A DNA stretch of 64,000 bases from Lachnospiraceae bacterium YSB2008 (GTDB lineage: Bacteria > Bacillota > Clostridia > Lachnospirales > Lachnospiraceae): assembly GCA_000687655.1 (NCBI GenBank), contig JHWR01000005.1, forward strand, positions 62,001 to 126,000. Reading direction: 5' to 3'. A program made the position numbers and the translations under genes. Of the stretch, positions 28,344 through 37,216 are shown in pieces; position 1 is the stretch's first letter; the number at the start of each line of letters is the position of its first letter. A model generated the notes under the pieces. That model ran no database searches. It was not told where the DNA came from and saw only the letters and a list, made by a program, of their open reading frames with translations.

Positions 28344-29783
28344 TTATTCTCCCTCAGTTGTTCCTTGCTCTCCGCCATTCTTATCGCCTGGCTGTCCACC
28401 TGGGAAGCCTCCCTGTCCGCCGCGCTCACCGCCGTCATGTGGCTGCATGTCGCCGCCCTGACCGCCACGGCCCGGCCTAAAATTTGAGTCGCCTTCTGGT
28501 GGATTTCCATTCTCACCCGGCTGGAAATCACCGCCCGGGCCGAATCCCTGTCCGCCCCCCGGCCCCATACCGCCGAACTGGTTTGAGATAGTATTTGTCT
28601 CTTCGCCATTCTCGATGATGGTTCCGCCGTTATATTCTGCCTTTCCATCATAGTCGAAGGTTGACTGGCCTGTTATATCTATGGTTCCTCCATTTACAAT
28701 TATATCTCCGTTTGAGTCGATTCCGTCTGTATCACCGGCACCCATCTTGATCACGAGAGTTCCATCGTTCATCGTGAAGCAAGGGGATAATGTACTCGAC
28801 TTGTTAGCTGCATTAATACCGTCATCAGAAGCCTCGATGTTGATGTCGCCACCATTGATCTCAACGACTGTTGCTTCTATACATTCTGCTGCATTGAGTG
28901 TAAATGTACCGCCATCTACTGTCACTGTTGTTGTTCCGTGAATTGCATCGTCCACTGCAGTTATATCTATAGTTCCGCCTACGATATTGATCTCGCCTAT
29001 ACTGTCATCATCACTGTCCTCAGCATGAAGTCCGTCATTACAGCCTGTAACCTTGATATTTCCGTCAGCTATATCTATTGCATCGTGTGCTTCAAATGCA
29101 TTGCCTTCGCAATCTACATTCAGGGTGCTTCCTGTAATCTTAAGAGTATCCTTGCAGCTTACGGCATTGTCAGATGAAGTTATATTCAGTGTACCTGTTC
29201 CGTTTATCGTAAGATCATCCTTGGAGAATATAACAGCGTCAAGATTGGTATCGCCGTCTGCTTCGAATTCTCCTGTTACTGTGAGACTGTTCTCGGAATC
29301 TGTAGTTGTTACGAATACCTTATCTGCGCTCTTTAAGTATATTGCAGGTGCAGATTCATTCTCTATAGAAGCACCGTCCAGTACCAGCTGAACCTTATCC
29401 TCATCCTCTGCTTCCACATAGATAGTAACACCTGTTGCATCTCCTGTGATTACATATACGCCTTCAGAATCTATGGTAACATCTTCGCCGCTCTTCAGTT
29501 CTATATTCTCTGCATCACTAAGATCTGCTTCCTGCTCGAGATCTCTGTCTGTGAATAATTCACTCTCTGATGCATTCTTGCTGTCAGCTTCATCATTACT
29601 ATTATCATCCGATGCATCCTTGCCATCCTGAGCATTCTCATCATTATCAGTCTGGCTCTCAGTAACCACTTCACTGTCTGTCTTTGTCCCTGTTCCGGTT
29701 GCAACTCCTGTACATCCTGTCAGAAGTCCTGACATCATCACTGCCGCTATTCCTATATTTAAAAGTATATATCTCTTCTTCAT
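28344..29783 (-). CDS. Cthe_2159-type (DUF4353) carbohydrate-binding lipoprotein
   Basis: A 479-aa lipoprotein: signal peptide MKKRYILLNIGIAAVMMSGL with lipobox LTGC, an acidic Asp/Ser/Asn linker to ~85, then a beta-helix-like region of repeated ITG, VDG, INGG and LTINGTG units (~90-390) typical of the Cthe_2159 family, which binds acidic polysaccharide or cellulose. The last ~80 residues are Gly/Pro/Gln-rich low complexity. It is the last gene of a three-gene operon with DUF4956 and VTC-domain genes, 11 bp after DUF4956. Outer-surface location is expected. Binding target here is unknown. Confidence 0.85.
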   Translation of the reverse strand: MKKRYILLNIGIAAVMMSGLLTGCTGVATGTGTKTDSEVVTESQTDNDENAQDGKDASDDNSNDEADSKNASESELFTDRDLEQEADLSDAENIELKSGEDVTIDSEGVYVITGDATGVTIYVEAEDEDKVQLVLDGASIENESAPAIYLKSADKVFVTTTDSENSLTVTGEFEADGDTNLDAVIFSKDDLTINGTGTLNITSSDNAVSCKDTLKITGSTLNVDCEGNAFEAHDAIDIADGNIKVTGCNDGLHAEDSDDDSIGEINIVGGTIDITAVDDAIHGTTTVTVDGGTFTLNAAECIEATVVEINGGDINIEASDDGINAANKSSTLSPCFTMNDGTLVIKMGAGDTDGIDSNGDIIVNGGTIDITGQSTFDYDGKAEYNGGTIIENGEETNTISNQFGGMGPGGGQGFGPGGDFQPGENGNPPEGDSNFRPGRGGQGGDMQPHDGGERGGQGGFPGGQPGDKNGGEQGTTEGE

Positions 29784-29794
29784 AATGCTACCTC

Positions 29795-30472
29795 CTATAA
29801 GCTTTCCATATTTTCGATCTCACGTCCAAGGCTTATGTCCAGATTTCCATTTCTGGTTCTGATCTCATCAAGGAATTCCTTGGTTGAGACGCCTGCCTTC
29901 AGAACCACGCTCAGTGTGAGCTTGTAGAGACTTCCCATATTGCTGGTCTTAACCTCTTCATATGTATAGCTTGAGAGATACTTATCGAAAATATCCTCGA
30001 ACTTTCCTTCATAATCCAGATTCTCCGGAACTGTGATCTTGAGTGTCCTGTGATTCTCATCTCCGCCGATCTTAAGAAGATTGAAGACCAGATTCAGAAC
30101 AGATATGAAAACAGTAAAGAGTACCGCCACTCCAACATATCCCATTCCTGTTGCAAGTCCTACTGCCATAGCCAAGAATATACTCGTTATCTCCTGTCCT
30201 CTTCCCGGTGCCGATCTGAATCTGACTAAACTGAATGCTCCGGCCACTGCGACTCCTGCGCCGATATTTCCATTTACAAGAAGTATCACAAGTTCAACTA
30301 TCGCAGGAAGAAGTATAAGTGTTATGAGAAAGCTTCTTGAGCACTTATTTCTTATCGAGTAAGTGACCGCGATTATTAGCCCGCATACGAGTGAGGTTAC
30401 GGTTACTGCTGCGAACTGTGCAGGTGTAAAGCTGCCCTCTGTTATAATTGATGTAAATAAATTGCTAAGCAT
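29795..30472 (-). CDS. DUF4956 membrane protein
   Basis: A 225-aa membrane protein. Residues ~15-140 hold about four membrane segments, including a SLVRFRSAPGRGQEITSIFL loop typical of DUF4956. The last ~85 residues are a soluble, ferredoxin-like region. The gene overlaps the VTC-domain gene by 8 bp, so the two are translated together. DUF4956, VTC-domain and CotH or Cthe_2159-type proteins commonly cluster in Firmicutes; the joint function is thought to involve surface or polyphosphate chemistry but is not settled. Confidence 0.88.
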   Translation of the reverse strand: MLSNLFTSIITEGSFTPAQFAAVTVTSLVCGLIIAVTYSIRNKCSRSFLITLILLPAIVELVILLVNGNIGAGVAVAGAFSLVRFRSAPGRGQEITSIFLAMAVGLATGMGYVGVAVLFTVFISVLNLVFNLLKIGGDENHRTLKITVPENLDYEGKFEDIFDKYLSSYTYEEVKTSNMGSLYKLTLSVVLKAGVSTKEFLDEIRTRNGNLDISLGREIENMESL

Positions 30473-31247
30473 ATCTGGTCACTCCTTTCATAAATGTTCT
30501 CTGCATGTCTTCGGTTTCTGTATCTATATTCTTCTCAGCTGTGCTTTCTGCCTCAGCTGTTATCATATCCGCATATCCACGTCCGTATTTTGAAAATGAA
30601 ACGGGGAATATTCCAAGTTCGCTGAGCTTCTCAGCCAGCTCCTTCGGCATCGAATTCGCCACCTTGATCTCCATCATGTAGCTTCCTGCACCGAGTATCG
30701 TATGTGAGCATTCATCCGACTTAAGGTCGAGTGAGTCAGTATCCCACTGTATGTTAGTGTCAAATGTAACGCGGAATTCCGGATCTTCTATCCCCGCCAT
30801 GGCTATACGGTCATAGCAGATTTTCATCGAAGGTCTCAGGTCATCATATACATATTTAAGTCCTTCAATCTCGCGGGATATCTGCGAGTCATCAAGCGGG
30901 TCACTTCCATTTACAAGATAATCATATGCCGCTCTGTAGCTTCCGCTCACTCTCCTCTTATATACGACTCCGTCGAACTTCTTCTTTATCTCTATGAAGG
31001 AATTCGTCGTGTCATCTGTGCTCCCATAAGTCCTGAGTCTGAGTTTCTCTTTATATATCGGCTTCTCGAGTGAAGTCCTTATCATAAGCCAGTCAGGAGT
31101 GTCGAAGTATATGTTGTTGATCCTCGTCTTACCGTACTGATCTATCCTCGCCATCCCCGAGAGAAAGAACATAAGCTTCCGGAACTGCTCCTCCGAGATC
31201 AGATATTTAATTTCTGTTCTTTTGAAAACTTCTCTAAATTCACTCAT
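30465..31247 (-). CDS. VTC-domain polyphosphate polymerase-like protein
   Basis: A 260-aa VTC-domain protein. The tunnel-type fold is shown by FKRTEIKYLIS near the start, RLRTYG, FIEIKKKFDGVVYKRR and a late MMEIKVANSMP, which supply the basic and acidic residues that bind polyphosphate and metal in VTC4. I chose ATG 31247 because GGAG lies nine bases upstream; another ATG is at 31253. No SPX domain is present, as usual in bacteria. It is first in the operon with DUF4956 and the Cthe_2159-type lipoprotein. Catalysis of polyphosphate synthesis is likely but not shown. Confidence 0.87.
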   Translation of the reverse strand: MSEFREVFKRTEIKYLISEEQFRKLMFFLSGMARIDQYGKTRINNIYFDTPDWLMIRTSLEKPIYKEKLRLRTYGSTDDTTNSFIEIKKKFDGVVYKRRVSGSYRAAYDYLVNGSDPLDDSQISREIEGLKYVYDDLRPSMKICYDRIAMAGIEDPEFRVTFDTNIQWDTDSLDLKSDECSHTILGAGSYMMEIKVANSMPKELAEKLSELGIFPVSFSKYGRGYADMITAEAESTAEKNIDTETEDMQRTFMKGVTRYA

Positions 31248-31363
31248 GCTCATCGCTCCATTTCTTCTTTGTATGGTGCCATGATAAGATGTCAATATTA
31301 AATGGAGATTAAAAATTTAAATATTTTCGAAACAACAATATATTTAATTTCATATAACACAAA

Positions 31364-31404
31364 AACGGCCCTCGTCTGACCAAATAAGTCAAACAAGAAC
31401 CGTT
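31364..31404 (-). terminator. Terminator after OPT/PqqD operon
   Basis: On the minus strand an ~17-bp stem with several G-U pairs (AACGG...GCCGTT outermost) is followed by TTTTTG. It lies about 20 bp after the PqqD-like stop codon. Confidence 0.75.
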
Positions 31405-31424
31405 CACTTCTGATAAATGAATAT

Positions 31425-31766
31425 CTATTTAAATGTTATAAAGTCATATGATTCCAGTGTCTTCATATACGTTACCAGCCTCGGGAAGAGTGGCTCAGCT
31501 TCCTCGCCGTATTCCTCCTTAACCAAAAGTCCGATATCGTATATCGACCGCTCGCCGTCTATAAGCGGCCAGATAAAGTTACCAAGTCCTTCGAGATGAA
31601 TGTTTGTCACCTTTGGTTTCTTCAGGAGTTTCTGAGCTGCCCTGTTGAAGACTCCGGTATTCTCTATATATATGGTAACCTCGTCTTTATCGTTCTTATC
31701 CCAGGTATGTTTAGGATTCTGAACAGGAATCTTGTCCAGATAATTGTTATTCTCACTCTTTTTCAT
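31425..31766 (-). CDS. PqqD-like protein
   Basis: A 113-aa protein of the PqqD type: a small winged-helix-like domain with FIWPLIDGERSIYDIGLLV (~60-80), the conserved W/D/G core of that family. I chose ATG 31766 (MKKSENNNYL); it overlaps the end of the OPT transporter gene by 14 bp, which suggests translational coupling. Family members bind substrate peptides for radical-SAM enzymes, but none is encoded nearby, so its role with an oligopeptide transporter is unclear. A peptide-handling link is inference from context. Confidence 0.75.
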   Translation of the reverse strand: MKKSENNNYLDKIPVQNPKHTWDKNDKDEVTIYIENTGVFNRAAQKLLKKPKVTNIHLEGLGNFIWPLIDGERSIYDIGLLVKEEYGEEAEPLFPRLVTYMKTLESYDFITFK

Positions 31767-33696
31767 CTGCTTTTTCAGTAGCTTCCTTCTTTCCTGCTTC
31801 TTTCTTTGCCATAGCAAACTTAGTTACGAAGAATATCATCACAGCCATAAGAACAAGGCCGCCAATAATTCCGGTGTTTGCGCTGCCTGAAAGATCCATC
31901 TTATCAGCAACTCCGATAACTGCGAGAATAGCAAGAAGTATTCCGACAAGTCCTTCACCTGCTATCATACCTGAACAGAAGAGGATTCCGCTTCCGGCAT
32001 CATCATTCTTCTTGTCCTTGTTCTTGCCCTTCTTCTTATCTACGAACCATCTTATAACACCACCTATCATGATGGTTGAACTGAGTTCGAGCGGAAGGTA
32101 GAGGCCTATAGCAACAGGGAGTACAGGGATACCGAGTATCTCAACAACGATTGCTATGAAGACTCCTATGAACACGAGTGCCCAAGGAAGATTTCCGTTC
32201 ATAACACCTTCAACGATCATCTTCATAAGTGTAGCCTGAGGAGCTGCGAGCTCTGTAGTTCCGAAGCCCCATGCCTTATCAAGGAGAATAAGAACTCCGC
32301 CTATTGTAAATGCAGCGATAACTGCTCCGAGAAGCTCGCCGTACTGCTGCTTCTTCGGTGTAGAACCAAGTATGAAACCTGTCTTAAGATCCTGTGAAGT
32401 ATCACCTGCCATGGCAGCTATGATACATATGATGGAACCTATTGAGATAGCTCCTATCATTCCGTGTGCACCTGTATCTCCTGTCAGCTTAAGCAGAAGT
32501 GTCGAGAAAAGCAGAGTTGCGATAGCCATACCTGAAACAGGATTGTTACTGCTTCATACAAGACCGACCATTCTTGAAGAAACTGCTCCGAAGAAAAATC
32601 CGAAGAGCACCATTATTATAGCTCCGAGAAGTGTTACAGGAATCTGAGGAAGAAGCCATATAGCAAGTGTTATGGCAACGATGCCGCCTATAACAAGACG
32701 GATATCCATATCCTGCTCTGTACGCTTGGTGCCGCCCTTTCCTGCTGACTTAACGCCTTTAAGAGCATCCACAAATGTAGTGATAATAAGCGGAAGTGAC
32801 TTGATAAGACTTATGATACCGCCGGCAGCAACCATACCTGCACCTATATATCTTATGTAGCAGCTCCAGATAGCACCTGCACCGTCAGCTGCATACATTT
32901 CAGCTATAGTAGTTGTTCCCGGATACATAACTGTATTTCCACCGAATACTATGATGGCAGGAATAAGTACGAACCATCCGAGCACACCACCCGCGAACAT
33001 ATATGATGAAATCTTTGGACCGCAGATGTATCCAACACCTATAAGTGCAGGATAGACTTCAGCAGAAAGCTCTGTCTTAAGTGCACTTATCTTTGCTGTT
33101 ACAACTCCCGGTACAACCTTGATACCGTCAACGACAAATTTGAAAAGTGCCGCAAGTCCCATTCCGAGGAATACAGTCTTTGCACTTGAACCACCCTCTT
33201 CACCTGCAAGAAGAACCTCTGCGCAGGCAGTGCCTTCAGGATAAGGAAGTACTCCGTGTTCCTTGACTATCAATGCATTTCTGAGCGGAACCATGAATAG
33301 CACTCCGAGTACTCCACCACAGAGTGCAATAAGTGAAATGGTTATAAGACTCGGTGCATCTGTCACGCCCTCTTTTGCCCAGAGGAACAGAGCCGGCATA
33401 GTGAATATAGCTCCGGCTGCCAGCGACTCACCGGCTGAACCTATGGTCTGAACCATATTACTTTCGAGAATTGAATCCTTTCGCATAATAACGCGAATGA
33501 CGCCCATAGATATAACGGCAGCAGGAATCGATGCAGAAACTGTCATACCGACACGAAGTCCGAGATATGCATTTGCAGCACCGAAAATGATTGCGAGCAG
33601 GATACCTATGATAATAGATGTAGCTGTGAATTCCGGTGTGATCTTCTCAGCCGGAATATAAGGTTTAAATGTACTGCTGTCTTTTTTATCACCCAT
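31753..33696 (-). pseudogene. OPT-family oligopeptide transporter interrupted by one in-frame TGA
   Basis: A complete 647-codon OPT-family transporter frame broken only by TGA at 32554-32556 (codon 381). The upstream part begins MGDKKDSSTFKPY and has many membrane spans with GESLAAGAIFTMPAL and PYPEGTACAEVL; it ends SSRMVGLV. The frame resumes as SSNNPVSGMAIATLL, the conserved block that in the family is usually preceded by Gly, so GGA to TGA fits a single change. Both halves keep good coding character. The start has an AGGGGG site. It is either a recent nonsense mutation, a sequencing error, or readthrough. Neighbour: PqqD-like gene overlapping its end. Confidence 0.85.
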
Positions 33697-33806
33697 GTAG
33701 TTTACCCCCTGATTTTACCTTCTTAAATGTTACACAGCATGTGCAATGAACTGTCATACATATATTTCATAATATAACATATATAGACGCTTCATGAAAC
33801 TAACAT

Positions 33807-33835
33807 TTGTAATCAAACATTCACCTTGTTATACT
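33807..33835 (+). promoter_or_regulatory. Predicted promoter of the two-component operon
   Basis: TTGTAA (33807-33812), 17-bp spacer, TATACT (33830-33835), about 30 bp before the AAGGAGG and ATG of the response regulator. Confidence 0.5.
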
Positions 33836-33866
33836 TATGCTAAGTTTTAGAAGGAGGATGCGGTAT

Positions 33867-34556
33867 ATGAGAATACTTCTTGTTGAAGATGAATATGCGC
33901 TTGCTGAGCTTGTATCCGAGCGTCTCAGAAAAGAAAGATACACGATCGACATTTCTTATGATGGAGAAGACGGTCTCTATAATGCGCTGACCGGAATATA
34001 TGACCTCATACTCCTGGATATCATGCTTCCGAAGAAGGACGGCATTTCCGTATTGAAAGAGATCCGTCAGGAAGGCATACAGTCAAAAGTAATCATGCTC
34101 ACCGCCAAGGGCGAGCTTTCCGATAAACTGAAGGGCTTCAGCGAAGGTGCAAATGATTATGTTCCTAAGCCGTTTCATATAGATGAGCTGGTAGCCAGAG
34201 TAAATGCACAGCTCCGTGTTGAAGTGGCCGTCAAAGAATCACTGGAATTTGGAGATATAGTCCTCGATTATAAGACCCCTGCTGTTGAAAGCAAGAAGTC
34301 CGGTGAAAGCATCAAAATAAACAACAAGGAATTCCAGCTTCTGGAATACTTCATGATGAATCCGAATCAGGTTCTCTCACGCGAGATGATATTCGATCGC
34401 GTATGGGGCATGGAAAATGATTCGATGTCCAATAACCTTGAGGCATATATGTCATTTGTCAGGAAGAAGCTTAAGCTTCTTGAATCCTCAGTAACTATTA
34501 AGTCGATCAGAAATATGGGATATAGGATGGAAACCATAGATGAAGGAACTAAGTAG
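33867..34556 (+). CDS. OmpR/PhoB-family response regulator
   Basis: A 229-aa response regulator. The receiver domain (1-115) has E8/D9, the phosphate acceptor D51 in LILLDIMLPKKDG and Lys in MLTAKGE; the C-terminal ~100 residues are an OmpR-type winged helix ending SIRNMGYRME. I start at ATG 33867 (MRILLVEDEY), ten bases after AAGGAGG; the longer frame from 33837 lacks a site. It overlaps the histidine kinase gene by 17 bp, so the pair is one operon. The divergent OPT transporter operon is a candidate target, by position only. Confidence 0.93.
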   Translation: MRILLVEDEYALAELVSERLRKERYTIDISYDGEDGLYNALTGIYDLILLDIMLPKKDGISVLKEIRQEGIQSKVIMLTAKGELSDKLKGFSEGANDYVPKPFHIDELVARVNAQLRVEVAVKESLEFGDIVLDYKTPAVESKKSGESIKINNKEFQLLEYFMMNPNQVLSREMIFDRVWGMENDSMSNNLEAYMSFVRKKLKLLESSVTIKSIRNMGYRMETIDEGTK

Positions 34557-35823
34557 AAAAACTTTTCTTGCCATATTCGGAATGCTCTCTCTCATTCTGT
34601 TCATCGGTCTCGTTATAGTCAACGTCCGAAGCTACAGAAGAGAATATGAAAATGTAAGGCGAACCCTTTTCATTTTCGAGGAAGAAGGTGGAAGATTCGG
34701 ACTTGGGAGCAATCCTGCCATGGCCCCTGGAAATAATCCGGGCGGACCAAAGAACCAGGATGATTTCAAACCTGATGAATCAAAAGAGGGCGAACCGTTT
34801 GACTTCAGGAATCTGATGATAATGGACAGCGAAGTATATACTGTAGAGATCAGTGGCACAGACATTGTTAATGTAGTCGACCACAGTAATCTTACCTCGA
34901 GCTTTGATCCTCAAACATCTGCAAAACAGATAATAACGAAGTACAGTATAGACACTATAAAGGTAGGCAACCTGTATAGGAGCGGTTATTCATTTAATTA
35001 TAGAAAAGAATCAATAATCATCGTTAATAAGACAAACATAGCTGAACAGATGAGGCTTCTTCTTTTGGAGAGCCTTGTTATATTTGTTCTTCTTTTACTT
35101 GTCCTTGCATTTATAGCTAAGCTGATAACAAGCTGGATCACCAAGCCTGCCAGGGTTGCTTTCGATAAACAGAAGGACTTCATAGCTGATGCTTCACATG
35201 AACTGAAGACTCCTCTTGCTGTCATCATGGCATCGGCAGACGAGCTGAACACAGAAGGCGAGAACGGTAAGCTTGTCGAAAATATCAAGTATGAATCCGA
35301 CAGGATGAACAAGCTCATTACCGGACTTCTGGATCTCTCCAAGCTGGAAGACGGAGTTTCGGTAGAGACCTATAAAGATGAAAATATATCAAAGATAGTC
35401 GAGAAGACTGCTCTCGTATTCGAAGGCGTTGCATTTGAGCAGGGAGTCGAGATAGAAACTGAAATCGAGGAAGGCATTACATTTAAATGCAGTAAGGATG
35501 AGATTGAGAAGCTTACTTCCACCCTCCTTGATAATGCGATAAAGCACAGTGATAAGTCTGCTCCTGTAAAAGTACGTCTTCATCACAGCCATAAGAATAA
35601 GAAGATGATAGTTCTTGAAATGGTCAACACCGGAGAGCCTATCGCGGAAGGTGATGAGGAAAGAATCTTTGAAAGATTCTATCGCGCAGATAAATCAAGG
35701 CACAGAAGTGACAACCGTTATGGTCTCGGACTTGCTATAGCAAAGAGCATAGTCGAGAACCACGGTGGCGCCATCCGTGCCTTCTCAAAAGATGGAAAGA
35801 CTACATTCCGCGTGGAATTCTAA
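34540..35823 (+). CDS. Sensor histidine kinase
   Basis: A 427-aa membrane histidine kinase. Membrane segments at ~8-28 and ~170-195 enclose an extracellular sensor of ~140 residues that contains a Gly/Pro/Asn-rich stretch (NPAMAPGNNPGGPKNQ). H220 in ADASHELKTPL is the phospho-acceptor; the ATPase domain has N-box LLDNAIKHS, RFYRAD and GLGLAIAKSIVENHGG. It pairs with the overlapping response regulator. The signal is not deducible. The Pro/Gly-rich sensor loop resembles in composition the tail of the nearby surface lipoprotein. Confidence 0.93.
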   Translation: MKELSRKTFLAIFGMLSLILFIGLVIVNVRSYRREYENVRRTLFIFEEEGGRFGLGSNPAMAPGNNPGGPKNQDDFKPDESKEGEPFDFRNLMIMDSEVYTVEISGTDIVNVVDHSNLTSSFDPQTSAKQIITKYSIDTIKVGNLYRSGYSFNYRKESIIIVNKTNIAEQMRLLLLESLVIFVLLLLVLAFIAKLITSWITKPARVAFDKQKDFIADASHELKTPLAVIMASADELNTEGENGKLVENIKYESDRMNKLITGLLDLSKLEDGVSVETYKDENISKIVEKTALVFEGVAFEQGVEIETEIEEGITFKCSKDEIEKLTSTLLDNAIKHSDKSAPVKVRLHHSHKNKKMIVLEMVNTGEPIAEGDEERIFERFYRADKSRHRSDNRYGLGLAIAKSIVENHGGAIRAFSKDGKTTFRVEF

Positions 35824-35858
35824 CGCGGAATGGTCAGCCCGGTTGTTCTTTGAAATCC

Positions 35859-36917
35859 TTAGAACAACTCCTCCATTTCATCATAAAGTGCGCCGAGCAT
35901 ATCGGCGTTAAGATCTGTTTCGTTAAGTATGGTGTATCTGTCAGGTCTTGTTTCTGCGGCCTGCTGCCATGCACCTATAAATATTTCCTTTGTAATCTTA
36001 TAATCACTCGGTTTGATCGGTATGCCGTATTCTTTTATCATACCGGTTATCTTTGCGAGATTCCTGTCCTGGAATTTGCATGCGCAATAGCTTCCCATTG
36101 CAACTGCTATACCATGAGGTACACTTACATATTCACTGAATCTTTCGTCAAGGGCATGACAGAAAAGATGCTCTGAGCCACTGCTCGGTCTTGATGAACC
36201 TGCTATCTCCATGGCAAGTCCGCCCATAACAAGAGCCTGGGTAAGCTTCTTGATGAAGTCCTTGCTCTTAAGCTCAGCCCCTGCTCTGTAGAGAAGTGAA
36301 TTGAAAGCCATCTTGGATATCATATATGCAAAGTCATCCACATGAGCCTTCTTTCTCTCATGTGCGAGCTTCCAGTCGTTAAGTGCTGTGTATTTGCTGA
36401 CTGTATCACCTATACCGGCAAGTATCTGTCTTTCCGGTGCGCTTGAAATTACATTTACATCTACAAGTATTGCATCAGGAATAGTACACTTTATGGACTT
36501 TCTTGCCTTTCCTTCTGTTCCGAGAACAGCAACTGGTGATGCGAGACTGTCATTACTGAGAGTTGTCGGAAGTGATATGAGTATTGACTTACTGACAAAT
36601 GCCGCAAACTTCGCAAGGTCAAGTACTGTACCGCCACCGAAGCCGATAACAACAGTAATGTCATTCATTGTTATGTACTTCGCAAGTGAAACTGCACTGT
36701 CGTAGGTTGCTGACTCTATAAGATACATTTCGCTTCTCGGGAAGCATGCCATGATCTTATGTATTATCTCATTGAATATTCCCTTGAGGTTTGCCTCTGT
36801 TACGAATATAGTTTTTCTTTCTTCAAGATCAGGAATCTCATCCTGCATTGTTTCAGGAATCGAAGTGAAAATCCCTTCCTGCACTATCAGATGGTATGGT
36901 AAATGAAAATTATTCAT
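35859..36917 (-). CDS. egsA: sn-glycerol-1-phosphate dehydrogenase (EgsA/AraM family)
   Basis: A 352-aa iron-alcohol-dehydrogenase-fold enzyme of the glycerol-1-phosphate dehydrogenase group. NAD(P) loop GFGGGTVLDLAKF (92-104); metal ligands D171 (GDTVSKYTALNDW), H250 (SGSEHLFCHALD) and H268 (SVPHGIAVAMG). It should reduce dihydroxyacetone phosphate to sn-glycerol 1-phosphate, the archaeal-handed backbone, used in some Firmicutes for minor lipids. It begins 2 bp after the FeoB-associated gene ends, so it may ride on the iron operon transcript. Members of the wider family using other substrates cannot be excluded. Confidence 0.83.
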   Translation of the reverse strand: MNNFHLPYHLIVQEGIFTSIPETMQDEIPDLEERKTIFVTEANLKGIFNEIIHKIMACFPRSEMYLIESATYDSAVSLAKYITMNDITVVIGFGGGTVLDLAKFAAFVSKSILISLPTTLSNDSLASPVAVLGTEGKARKSIKCTIPDAILVDVNVISSAPERQILAGIGDTVSKYTALNDWKLAHERKKAHVDDFAYMISKMAFNSLLYRAGAELKSKDFIKKLTQALVMGGLAMEIAGSSRPSSGSEHLFCHALDERFSEYVSVPHGIAVAMGSYCACKFQDRNLAKITGMIKEYGIPIKPSDYKITKEIFIGAWQQAAETRPDRYTILNETDLNADMLGALYDEMEELF

Positions 36918-36919
36918 GT

Positions 36920-37153
36920 TTAATTCTCCCGCCTGTTTATCACTTCTTCGAGTATTTCATTACTTTTCTTAAACTCTGGGTCAGATGAGAGCTGCTTCAT
37001 CAGCTTGTCAGTTTCACAGTGACCCGAGCAGCCTCCATGATAAGGACAGCTACCACAGGTACCGTGCTTCAGGAGGTATCTGACAGCCGGTATAATAAGC
37101 AGTATAAGTATTATCAGAGCTATAATAGTAGCAAGGTTCATATTATTAATCAC
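36920..37153 (-). CDS. FeoB-associated Cys-rich membrane protein
   Basis: A 77-aa protein: one N-terminal membrane segment (~8-28), then a Cys cluster CGSCPYHGGCSGHC and a charged helical tail. This matches the FeoB-associated Cys-rich family found after feoB in Firmicutes, thought to help ferrous iron uptake, perhaps as a FeoC-like element. The gene lies 63 bp after the feoB stop. Confidence 0.85.
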   Translation of the reverse strand: MINNMNLATIIALIILILLIIPAVRYLLKHGTCGSCPYHGGCSGHCETDKLMKQLSSDPEFKKSNEILEEVINRREN

Positions 37154-37216
37154 CTCAAAATGCCGAATTGGTACTATTCATTAAACGATAGAATTTCTTG
37201 TTCTTATAGAAGCATT

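Noticed and set aside
32554-32556. TGA as selenocysteine or as sense codon
   Set aside because: The family has Gly, not Cys, here, and TGA ends other genes in the window normally, so recoding is unlikely.
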